A stretch of 37,768 bases of DNA from NCBI GenBank assembly GCA_009787025.1, contig WRGT01000059.1:1-37768 (forward strand), read 5' to 3'. Within the stretch, counting starts at the first letter, position 1. Every line of letters starts with the position of its first letter. Below, piece by piece: positions 23,657 through 30,695 of this stretch. A program made the translations under genes and the position numbers. The notes under the pieces were generated by a model that ran no database searches, was not told the origin of the DNA, and worked only from the letters and a program-made list of their open reading frames with translations. Source of the stretch: Spirochaetota bacterium (GTDB lineage: Bacteria; Spirochaetota; UBA4802; UBA5550).

Positions 23657-24484
23657 TCACCCTGCCTTTATTCTCTTTGAAAAGAAATTTAATATGGGCA
23701 TCTCAATCTTTTCATCGGTTCTGAGCTTTATTGAGCTGAATTCGCCCGTATCGGACAGCTTTATTCTTGCCGGAATAGATTCTGTAAAAAACGTTTTGCC
23801 CGATTCCAAATCAAGGTATTCTGTCAGACCAAGCAAATTTACTTCATATTCAAGGGGATCATATACATGCACAGGTATTACATCATGTTTTTTTGACATG
23901 AGTCGCAACTTTAACAAATAGTCCTCTCTTCTGTCTAAGAAATCGGATATAACAAAGACTATACTTCTTTTCTTTATCACGCGCTGTAGAAAATCCGCAA
24001 CAACAGATATGTTTGTATCTCTGCTGCCGGGTTTACATTTTATTACTTCGTCAAGAATTTTTAGAACAAATTTTCTCCCTTTACTCGGCTTGATGAATTT
24101 TTCAACCTTATCAGAGAAGAGTATAACCGAAACTCTGTCATTGTTCATATTCGCCAAGTACAGCATCATTGTAAGAAATTCAAGAATTACATCGCTCTTT
24201 TTTCTTCCCGCGCCGAAATCCGTAGAGCCTGACATATCGACCATAAATACTATTGAAAGCTCTCTCTCTTCAATATACTTTTTTATGAACAGGTGATTCA
24301 TTCTTGCCGAAACATTCCAATCTATGCTTCTTACATCATCGCCGGGAATATATTCTCTTACGGTATCGAATGAAAGACCATAGCCTCTAAATGCAGACTT
24401 GTATTCGCCTGAGAGCAGCGTATTAATTTTTTTACTTGCTCTTAGTTTTATTTTTTTTAGAAGAGCTATCTCTTTTGAGTCCAA
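23657..24484 (-). CDS. DUF58-family protein
   Basis: This is a 275-residue protein with the DUF58 signature YGLSFDTVREYIPGDDVRSIDWNVSARM at about 34-62, followed by a VWA-like part (IVFMVDMSGSTDFG and the later SIVFVISDFLD). DUF58 proteins always accompany MoxR ATPases, and the pair probably remodels or activates the VWA partners BatA/BatB. It starts directly at the moxR stop codon. Confidence 0.88.
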   Translation of the reverse strand: MDSKEIALLKKIKLRASKKINTLLSGEYKSAFRGYGLSFDTVREYIPGDDVRSIDWNVSARMNHLFIKKYIEERELSIVFMVDMSGSTDFGAGRKKSDVILEFLTMMLYLANMNNDRVSVILFSDKVEKFIKPSKGRKFVLKILDEVIKCKPGSRDTNISVVADFLQRVIKKRSIVFVISDFLDRREDYLLKLRLMSKKHDVIPVHVYDPLEYEVNLLGLTEYLDLESGKTFFTESIPARIKLSDTGEFSSIKLRTDEKIEMPILNFFSKRIKAG

Positions 24485-25468
24485 TTACGGGACCTCCACA
24501 GAATCGAAGATAAGCTTAACTATATCGTCTGCATTCCTGCCGTCAGCCTCAGCCTCGTATGAAAGAATTATTCTATGACGCAGAACATCGGCTCCTATTT
24601 CTTTTATGTCGTCGGGAGTAACAAAGCCGCGTCCCCTTATGAATGCCATAGACCTTGCAGCTTTCATTAAGGATATTGACGCTCTCGGACTTGCTCCGTA
24701 ATCAATAAATTTTTTTATATCTTTGCGTGATGAATTTCTTGTCTCCGATACTATGGATACAATATACTTTAAAAGTTTTTCATTGATATATATGCTTTCA
24801 ATGAGTTCATGTTTTGCTTTTATATCCTGCGGCGACACAACGCTTTTAATTTTATCTACGCTTATATCCTTAAATCTCTGTAAGATTTCAATCTCTTCTT
24901 CCGTTGTGGGGTAGTCAACCAATACCTTCATAAAGAATCGGTCCAATTGAGCCTCAGGCAGCGGATAGGTTCCCTCCTGTTCAATGGGATTCTCTGTGGC
25001 TAATACCATAAACGGTTCGGGGAGAGAAAAGGTTGTATCGCCGATAGTGACCTGCTTCTCCTCCATAGCTTGAAGCAGGGCTGATTGAACCTTCGCAGGC
25101 GCTCTGTTGATTTCGTCGGCGAGAAGTATATTTGTAAAAATTGGTCCCTTCCTTATAAAAAAGTCCAGATCCTTCGGATTATATATCTGCGTACCTGTAA
25201 GGTCGGCAGGAAGAAGATCCGGCGTAAATTGTATCCTCATAAAATCAGTATTAACAGCTTTTACAAAGGCGCGGATTGTTAAAGTCTTGGCAAGTCCGGG
25301 CAATCCTTCTAAGAGTATATGCCCCCCTGTCATAAAAGATATAATAATCCGTTCAATCAGTTTTTCCTGTCCGACAATTGCAGAGGATATTTCATTTTTT
25401 ATCAGATCTACAAAGCTGTTTTCATTTTTTACCCTTTGGGTGATATTTTCTATTTCAGCAAATTCCAT
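24485..25468 (-). CDS. moxR: MoxR-family AAA ATPase
   Basis: This is a 327-residue protein with Walker A GLPGLAKT at 55-62, Walker B ILLADEINRAP at about 114-124, sensor ATENPIEQEGTYPLPEAQLDRF and the C-terminal lid domain. MoxR ATPases act as chaperones for VWA-domain proteins, and here the gene heads the seven-gene operon moxR-DUF58-unknown-batA-batB-batC-batD. The ATG follows a weak GGTG-type site. A vapBC pair lies immediately upstream on the same strand. Confidence 0.92.
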   Translation of the reverse strand: MEFAEIENITQRVKNENSFVDLIKNEISSAIVGQEKLIERIIISFMTGGHILLEGLPGLAKTLTIRAFVKAVNTDFMRIQFTPDLLPADLTGTQIYNPKDLDFFIRKGPIFTNILLADEINRAPAKVQSALLQAMEEKQVTIGDTTFSLPEPFMVLATENPIEQEGTYPLPEAQLDRFFMKVLVDYPTTEEEIEILQRFKDISVDKIKSVVSPQDIKAKHELIESIYINEKLLKYIVSIVSETRNSSRKDIKKFIDYGASPRASISLMKAARSMAFIRGRGFVTPDDIKEIGADVLRHRIILSYEAEADGRNADDIVKLIFDSVEVP

Positions 25469-25505
25469 ATACTGCTCCGGTGAAGTTTTAATATAAAATA
25501 AATTT

Positions 25506-25904
25506 TTAAAAAGCCCAATTTTCTATTTTTAAATTTTTTATCCGTTCAAATTCATGTACATTATTTGTTACAAGCGTCATGTTCAATGATTTTGTATGTG
25601 CTCCTATTAACATATCTAACGGTCCTATTAGACAATTCCCCTCTTTTAAATCTTTTTTTAATACACCGTATTCCCTTGCCGCATTTTCATCAAATGATTT
25701 TATGTTTATTATCGCTAAAAATTCCATTAATGCAATTCGATTCTTTTCTTTATATAAGCTGTTTTCAATCCCAAATTCCAGTTCGGCTAAGGTTATTGCG
25801 GAAATGTATAAGCCTCTCTTTTTTTTCTTTTTTAATTGAGCTAAGACATTCAAAGGTTTTTTCTTTATAATGTATATACAGATATTTGTATCAAGCATAT
25901 ACAT
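25506..25904 (-). CDS. vapC: VapC-type PIN toxin
   Basis: This 132-residue PIN ribonuclease has the acidic residues in MLDTNICIYII (Asp5), LAELEFGIE (Glu42), PLDMLIGAHTK (Asp97) and the LVTNNVHEFERI block. This is the tRNA(fMet)/VapC branch size and layout. The ATG overlaps the vapB stop by one base (TAATG), the usual antitoxin-first order. All catalytic positions are intact, so the toxin is probably functional. Confidence 0.9.
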   Translation of the reverse strand: MYMLDTNICIYIIKKKPLNVLAQLKKKKKRGLYISAITLAELEFGIENSLYKEKNRIALMEFLAIINIKSFDENAAREYGVLKKDLKEGNCLIGPLDMLIGAHTKSLNMTLVTNNVHEFERIKNLKIENWAF

Positions 25905-26134
25905 TACAATTCGTCTCTCTCCCTGCTTGTTCCTTGAAGCCTGCCCTCAGACATAAAATCGTCGGAAAAACCGTTTAATCCATTTAAAAATATTTCCCAG
26001 TCTTTCTCGCAAGGAAACAGAATAACTGCTTCGCCTATTTTTTGGATATAAACGTTTTTCCCTTTAAATTGGCACTCTTTAGGAAGCCTTACAGCCTGAC
26101 TTCTTCCATTAATAAATAATCGCGCTGTTTGCAT
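25904..26134 (-). CDS. vapB: VapB-type antitoxin (AbrB/SpoVT fold)
   Basis: This is a 76-residue protein beginning MQTARLFINGRSQAVRLPKECQF, a textbook VapB swapped-hairpin DNA-binding domain, followed by a C-terminal acidic tail that would wrap the toxin (DWEIFLNGLNGFSDDF). I chose the ATG at 26134 because it follows AGGAGA and starts the canonical domain. An upstream in-frame start at 26194 would add a hydrophobic leader lying on the promoter. Confidence 0.88.
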   Translation of the reverse strand: MQTARLFINGRSQAVRLPKECQFKGKNVYIQKIGEAVILFPCEKDWEIFLNGLNGFSDDFMSEGRLQGTSRERDEL

Positions 26135-26152
26135 ATTTACTCTCCTGTCTTT

Positions 26153-26181
26153 GATATATACCATGATATATATTTTGTCAA
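26153..26181 (-). promoter_or_regulatory. vapBC promoter and probable operator
   Basis: On the minus strand TTGACA (26176-26181) is followed after 17 bases by TATATC (26153-26158). The spacer and -10 contain near-symmetric ATATAT...ATATAT steps around CATGG, a plausible VapB operator for autoregulation. The ribosome site AGGAGA and the vapB ATG follow. Confidence 0.55.
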
Positions 26182-26190
26182 GTAAAAAAA

Positions 26191-27228
26191 TCATTTGCTG
26201 ATCGGCAGTGAGAGAATACTCAGCGGATCAATATGAACTCCCTGTATAACTAATGCTACATGCAGATGGGGACCTGTTACCATTCCAGTAGCGCCTACGC
26301 CTCCTATTGTATCGCCTGCTTTAACGGCATCGCCTGTTTTAACACTAATGGAATCAAGGTGCTGATAATATGAAAAAATCTGATTCCCATGGTCAATAAC
26401 AACCATATTTCCCTCATAAAACATTGAATGGGCAAGTACAACTACGCCGTCAGCCATTGCATATACGGGAGCGCCCACATCGCCTTTAAGATCAAGACCT
26501 CTGTGAATACTGCTTTTGCTTCCGCTTACTTTTTTCTTGCCCTTTGTTTGATATGAAAGGTACACTCTTTTTTTCCAAAATTCGCTTGTTATTTTGTGCA
26601 TATCCCTTGGGTGCGAAATTGTACCTTGAATTTTATCTTCGGAAACAGCGCTGAATGCTTTTTTTCTAAGCTCGGAACATTCGGCTATGGTTTCCTTAAA
26701 CTTAGGGTCTGCAGTGTAGTCTTTGTTGGAAAAATTTCCCAAATCTAACTTGGTTTGAGATACAAGGAAGCCGCCCTTTTTTACCAATATATTAGAAGAT
26801 AATTCGGCAGCCTTTTCATCTTTTTTATAACCGACAGCAACAGATACTTTCCCCGGTTTCTGTTCGGGATGGATACCACATAAAGACTTAAATCCCCAGG
26901 AAGTTTTAGTAACAGGCACTTTGTTACCTTTATACAAAAATGATACACTCTCAGGCATAAATCCGTTTTCCTGTTTTTCAATCTCTATGTATATGGCATC
27001 TCCCTGGGCGAATTTTTTTGAATATATTGTAACTTTCATATCACTGTTGCCGAATGTAATCTTTTCAGGTTTTTCCGGCTGAAATTCGGCAGGTTTTTTT
27101 AAAACTATCGCCTGTTTTTTTTCGGAACTGTTTGTTTTAACCGGATCAATAGTTTGGGAACTGCAATCTGTTAGAAAGAGTATAATAAAAAGGGGGATAA
27201 TATATTTGTTCTTCAAAGGCTTCTCCAT
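26191..27228 (-). CDS. Lipoprotein M23 peptidase (LytM-type)
   Basis: This is a 345-residue protein with a lipoprotein signal peptide (PLFIILFLTDCSSQ, lipobox cysteine about residue 22). A central beta-rich domain with no clear family follows, then a C-terminal M23 domain (about 235-335) with zinc ligands in HRGLDLKGDVGAPVYAMADG and the HxH of GPHLHVALV. It should cleave or bind peptidoglycan cross-links from the inner or outer membrane. The zinc residues are intact, so it is probably an active endopeptidase. Confidence 0.88.
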   Translation of the reverse strand: MEKPLKNKYIIPLFIILFLTDCSSQTIDPVKTNSSEKKQAIVLKKPAEFQPEKPEKITFGNSDMKVTIYSKKFAQGDAIYIEIEKQENGFMPESVSFLYKGNKVPVTKTSWGFKSLCGIHPEQKPGKVSVAVGYKKDEKAAELSSNILVKKGGFLVSQTKLDLGNFSNKDYTADPKFKETIAECSELRKKAFSAVSEDKIQGTISHPRDMHKITSEFWKKRVYLSYQTKGKKKVSGSKSSIHRGLDLKGDVGAPVYAMADGVVVLAHSMFYEGNMVVIDHGNQIFSYYQHLDSISVKTGDAVKAGDTIGGVGATGMVTGPHLHVALVIQGVHIDPLSILSLPISK

Positions 27229-27341
27229 ATTATATTGAAATTCATTGTTAATATTATTTTGTCGATCATTTTTGAATCATTTATAAAAAAGAATTTGTCA
27301 ATGCAAATAAAATTAATGGAAAAAGTTTGACGCTTTATTTT

Positions 27342-27502
27342 TAATCTGTAATTTGTTCTTCCACTTCTTTAAGATAAAAAAATTAAAAAAACGCAAAAAA
27401 TTTTTCATCACGCGCCGGTTTCAATCGTTATCTTTTTGTAGAGGCAACATTTTGCCGCCTGATCTGCAATTAAAACGCAAAATCAAAATAAGGAAAAACG
27501 CC
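27342..27502. repeat. Element-end sequence and REP copy before the RAYT gene
   Basis: TAATCTGTAATTTGT (27342-27356) is repeated at 28329-28343 on the far side of the transposase. A run AAAAAATTTTT...CGGTTTCAATCGTTATC (27395-27434) resembles a segment at 37419-37457. A REP-like palindrome GTAGAGGCAACATTTTGCCG (27438-27457, continuing CCTGA) follows. Confidence 0.5.
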
Positions 27503-28168
27503 ATGAAAAATTTAACTGCCCGCAAACATAATCGTTTGAAAGATTATGATTACAGCCAAAACGGTGTATATTTTATAACAATATGCGTTAAAAATAAACA
27601 TGAAATTTTTGGCCACATCGTAGGGGCGATTATCAATCGCCCGCAATCATTCCCCGATCGCCCCCAATTGAAACATAACCCGCAGTCATCAACCAATCGC
27701 CTGCAATTGAAACATAACCCGCAATCATTCCCCGACCATCCGCAAAATGAGATGGAAGATAATTTGCATGTTGAATTTTCGGAATATGGCATAATCGTAG
27801 ATAAGGCGATAAATGAAATTTCGGTTCATTATAAAAATGTCAGCGTTGACAAATATGTAATTATGCCAAATCATATACATTTAATTTTGATAATACAAAA
27901 TAACGAGACAGACGGGCGATTACGGGATTACGGGTGGTCGGCGGATGATGGTTGCGGGCGATTGATAATCGCCCCTACGAGCGTGTCAATAATCGTCAAA
28001 CAATTTAAACAATATGTTTCAAAACAATTAGGATTTTCCCCATGGCAAAAATCATTTCACGACCATATTATTCGTAATAATTATGAATATAATCGAATTG
28101 TTGAATATATCGAAAATAATCCGGCAAGGTGGGGTGACGATTGTTATTACAAAAAGGGAATTACATGA
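27503..28168 (+). CDS. REP-associated tyrosine transposase (RAYT, Y1_Tnp/IS200-like) with internal REP inserts
   Basis: This is a 221-residue protein from ATG 27503 (AAGGA upstream). The core motifs are HNRLKDYDYSQNGVYFITICV, the metal-binding HIH in MPNHIHLILII (124-126), a helix with the likely nucleophile Tyr171 (IIVKQFKQYVSKQ) and a C-terminal FHDHIIRNNYEYNRIVEYIENNPARW. RAYTs nick and join single-stranded DNA at REP palindromes. Two in-frame insertions interrupt the family: residues about 40-82 (REP palindrome plus a 13-residue repeat) and about 134-158 (a second, inverted REP). The frame stays open and all motifs remain, so activity is possible. Confidence 0.88.
   Translation: MKNLTARKHNRLKDYDYSQNGVYFITICVKNKHEIFGHIVGAIINRPQSFPDRPQLKHNPQSSTNRLQLKHNPQSFPDHPQNEMEDNLHVEFSEYGIIVDKAINEISVHYKNVSVDKYVIMPNHIHLILIIQNNETDGRLRDYGWSADDGCGRLIIAPTSVSIIVKQFKQYVSKQLGFSPWQKSFHDHIIRNNYEYNRIVEYIENNPARWGDDCYYKKGIT
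27620..27642. repeat. REP palindrome inside the RAYT gene (copy 1)
   Basis: GTAGGGGCGATT-ATC-AATCGCCC (arms 27624-27631 and 27635-27642) is translated as part of HIVGAIINRPQ. It lies in the forward orientation, between core strand 1 and the HIH motif region. Confidence 0.75.
27640..27748 (+). repeat. 39-bp in-frame tandem repeat in the RAYT gene
   Basis: Units start at CCCGC at 27640, 27679 and 27718 (period 39). The first two units encode the 13-residue pattern PQSFPDRPQLKHN and PQSSTNRLQLKHN, and a diverging third begins PQSFPDHPQ. The repeat directly follows REP copy 1 and itself contains CGATCGCC half-palindromes. Confidence 0.75.
27956..27978. repeat. REP palindrome inside the RAYT gene (copy 2, inverted)
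   Basis: GGGCGATT-GAT-AATCGCCCCTAC (arms 27956-27963 and 27967-27974) is the reverse complement form of copy 1 apart from the loop. It is translated as CGRLIIAPT just before the helix carrying the predicted catalytic tyrosine. Confidence 0.75.
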
Positions 28169-28232
28169 ATCATCTACCTCTTTTAAAAAAAAGTGGCGGA
28201 AAGAAAAAAATATTGACTTGGAAGCAATAAGC

Positions 28233-28350
28233 ACAAATTACAAATTACAAATTACAATGTACAAATTACAGAGTGCAGAGTACAAATTACTATTTTCATT
28301 TTATCTTTAATTTTTTATTTGTAATTTGTAATCTGTAATTTGTAATTTGT
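28233..28350. repeat. Long inverted array of ACAAATT units
   Basis: The left arm 28233-28256 is three ACAAATT-type steps. The right arm 28327-28350 is its reverse complement at 23 of 24 bases, and further partial copies lie between (28259-28270, 28281-28290). It lies just after the RAYT gene and ends 20 bases before the DUF1015 start, so it may form a large hairpin in the leader of that gene. Confidence 0.65.
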
Positions 28351-28369
28351 TATCAGAGGTATTTAAGAT

Positions 28370-29599
28370 ATGGCAAAGATTAAACCGTTCAAAGCTATAC
28401 GTCCAATGAAGGAGCTTGCTCATAAGATTGCCGAACTCCCTTATGATGTTGAATCATATACTGAGGCTGTCCAAACAGCTGAAGACAATCCCTATAGTTT
28501 TTATCATATTACAAGGTCAGAGATAGATCTCGCGCCGGGAACAGATCCATATTCGCCTGAAGTTTACAAGAAGGCTAAAGAAAACTTTAATATGTTTATA
28601 GAGAAAGAGTATATGTTCACGGATAAAAAACCTGTGCTGTATCTATATTCTCAGACTATGGATGGAAGAACGCAGACCGGTATTGCCGCATGTTTAAGCG
28701 CAGATGATTATCTGGCTAACATTATTAAAAAACATGAACTTACAAGAGAGGAGAAAGAACTCGATAGAACAAGGCACATTGATATTGTAAATGCAAATAC
28801 AGGAGCGGTTTTTATTATTTACAGAGACAGCGAAGAAAAGAGAAAACTCATTGCAAGAGCTATGACGGCAGAGCCGGTCTATGACTTTGTTGCAGCAGAC
28901 GGCATAAGGCATGTTGTGAGATTAATAGAGGATAGTAATCTTACAGATGAAATCATAAAATCATTTAAAGATGACGAATTATACATTGCCGACGGACATC
29001 ACAGGGCTGCATCCTCTGTAAGGGTTTGTAAAATGCGAAGAGAGAAAAACCCGAAATATAGCGGCGATGAAGAGTTTAACTTTTTCTATTCGGTAATATT
29101 TCCACATACTCAGCTGAAAATTTTAGCTTACAACAGGGTGGTTAAGGATCTTAACGGGATGTCTGCCGATGAATTTATTAAGAGGCTGGGAGAAGACTTT
29201 ATTATTGAAAAGAACGGAGTTAAGGTTCCGCTTAGTGTTAATACATTCTCAATGTATCTAAGAGGGGAGTGGTTTACTATACGCCCGAAGTTTGAAATTC
29301 CAAATGATCCCATAGAAGCACTTGATGTAACAATTATTCAAAAAAGAGTTCTTGAACCGCTCCTCGGCATTAAAGACCCACGCAAAGATAAACGCATAGA
29401 TTTTGTCGGAGGAATAAGGGGTGTTGCCGAACTTGAAAAGTTTGTTGATTTAGGTGAGTTTGCAGCCGCTTTTTCAATGTACCCTACAGAGATTGAACAG
29501 CTCATGGATGTATCCGATGCAGGTATGATAATGCCGCCAAAGTCAACATGGTTTGAACCGAAACTCAGAAGCGGACTTCTTGTCCACGAATTGGATTGA
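28370..29599 (+). CDS. DUF1015-family protein
   Basis: This 409-residue protein has the DUF1015 hallmarks: an N-terminal IKPFKAIRPMKELAHKIAELPYDVES, YSFYHITRSEIDL, TREEKELDRTRHIDIVNANTGAVF, DDELYIADGHHRAASS and a C-terminal IDFVGGIRG...AFSMYPTEIEQLM...IMPPKSTWFEPKLRSGLLVH. The length is normal. The family is widespread in anaerobes and is sometimes found near serine or phosphonate metabolism genes. No activity is firmly known. The ribosome site is AGAGG. The gene is convergent with the next one, with only 3 bases between the stops. Confidence 0.9.
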   Translation: MAKIKPFKAIRPMKELAHKIAELPYDVESYTEAVQTAEDNPYSFYHITRSEIDLAPGTDPYSPEVYKKAKENFNMFIEKEYMFTDKKPVLYLYSQTMDGRTQTGIAACLSADDYLANIIKKHELTREEKELDRTRHIDIVNANTGAVFIIYRDSEEKRKLIARAMTAEPVYDFVAADGIRHVVRLIEDSNLTDEIIKSFKDDELYIADGHHRAASSVRVCKMRREKNPKYSGDEEFNFFYSVIFPHTQLKILAYNRVVKDLNGMSADEFIKRLGEDFIIEKNGVKVPLSVNTFSMYLRGEWFTIRPKFEIPNDPIEALDVTIIQKRVLEPLLGIKDPRKDKRIDFVGGIRGVAELEKFVDLGEFAAAFSMYPTEIEQLMDVSDAGMIMPPKSTWFEPKLRSGLLVHELD

Positions 29600-29602
29600 T
29601 TT

Positions 29603-30544
29603 TTAGAATGTATATACCTCTATTGAATTTTTACCTTTTTCATCTGCTGTAGAAGTTGCAAATTCGGATCTTCTGATAAATGACTCAAGTATAAGATCAT
29701 TTATTATGTTATCATCGAATTTATCGTCCCTTTGCATATCATCAGGGTCAAGCTCGGAGATGCCGATTGAAACAGATGGCTCGATGTAATCTTCTTTATA
29801 TTTGAATTTTTGACTTTGAATATTTTTTATTATTCGTTCGGAAACCTTTTGAGCGTCGTCATTTCTTGCTTGTGGAAGGAAAATAATGAATCTTGACAAA
29901 TCAAATCTTCCGATTTTATCATAAGGTCTAATAGATTTTTTTAATTTTGATGAAAATTCACCAAGGAATATATCAAAAATTTTTACTCCCATTTTATTTA
30001 ACAGTTCATTATAGTTGCGGAGATTTATCATAATAGCGCATATAAAATCTCCTCTCCTTGACGAGCGTCTCATTTCATTTAATATTTCATCAAGAAGCGC
30101 TCTCCTGTTTAAGACTGAAGTTACAGGATCCTCTTTTGCATATCTCATAAGCTTTCTTTTTGTTTTTATGAGAGCCTTAGTATTGACTATATGTTTTTTT
30201 ATTACATTAAACTTTAACCTCAGTTCATCTTTTGTAAATGGCATTATTAAATAATCATCAGCGCCGGATAGAATACCATTCATCAACTCGTTAGTTGCTT
30301 CTTTAGTGCTGAGAAGAAGAATAAAAGGCGGACTTTTAATAGCTTTGAATTTTTTTATGATTGTATCTGTTTCTTCACCCATACTGTCTGTCCAGTTTAT
30401 AATCGCTATGTCAGGCGTTACTGCTTTTAATGATTCATCAATAGAGTGTGGATAGATTTCAGTGATATCTAAATTAAGTTCCGAAGAGATATCCTCTAAT
30501 GGTTTAAGAATTGTTTTTGTATGATTTGTAAGAAATACTTTCAT
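29603..30544 (-). CDS. Degenerate receiver plus degenerate GGDEF protein
   Basis: This is a 313-residue protein. A receiver-like domain (about 1-120) keeps the fold (FILLLSTKEATNELMNGILSGADDYLIMPF) but lacks the key residues: the acidic pocket is LTNHTK, the phosphoacceptor Asp is Asn50 (AIINWTDS) and the conserved Lys is Met101 (YLIMPF). A GGDEF-like domain follows (about 138-263, EDPVTSVLNRRALLDEIL), but the signature is GRFDL at 212-216 and the metal Asp region is MINLRNY. Neither phosphotransfer nor c-di-GMP synthesis is expected. A scaffold or binding role is inferred. Confidence 0.8.
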   Translation of the reverse strand: MKVFLTNHTKTILKPLEDISSELNLDITEIYPHSIDESLKAVTPDIAIINWTDSMGEETDTIIKKFKAIKSPPFILLLSTKEATNELMNGILSGADDYLIMPFTKDELRLKFNVIKKHIVNTKALIKTKRKLMRYAKEDPVTSVLNRRALLDEILNEMRRSSRRGDFICAIMINLRNYNELLNKMGVKIFDIFLGEFSSKLKKSIRPYDKIGRFDLSRFIIFLPQARNDDAQKVSERIIKNIQSQKFKYKEDYIEPSVSIGISELDPDDMQRDDKFDDNIINDLILESFIRRSEFATSTADEKGKNSIEVYTF

Positions 30545-30695
30545 ATTAACCTCGCCTGATTATATTAAATATTCTTTATATAAATAGGAAATAATCATCT
30601 ATTTATATTATTCCAATTATTCCAAGCGCATGCAATTTGCCCTGCATTAATTATGAATAATAATTATAATTTGAATTTTGTCAACAAATTTAAGT

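Noticed and set aside
27640-27748. CRISPR array
   Set aside because: The 39-base units are direct repeats without spacers and are in frame inside the RAYT gene. No cas genes are present.
27550-27792. Minus-strand frame with repeated CGLCFN residues
   Set aside because: It is the antisense shadow of the REP and tandem repeats in the RAYT gene.
28235-28310. Reading frame giving YKLQITMYKLQ-type peptide
   Set aside because: It is a translation of the ACAAATT repeat array and not a gene.
29603-30544. Active diguanylate cyclase
   Set aside because: The GGDEF signature is GRFDL and the metal-binding Asp residues are missing.
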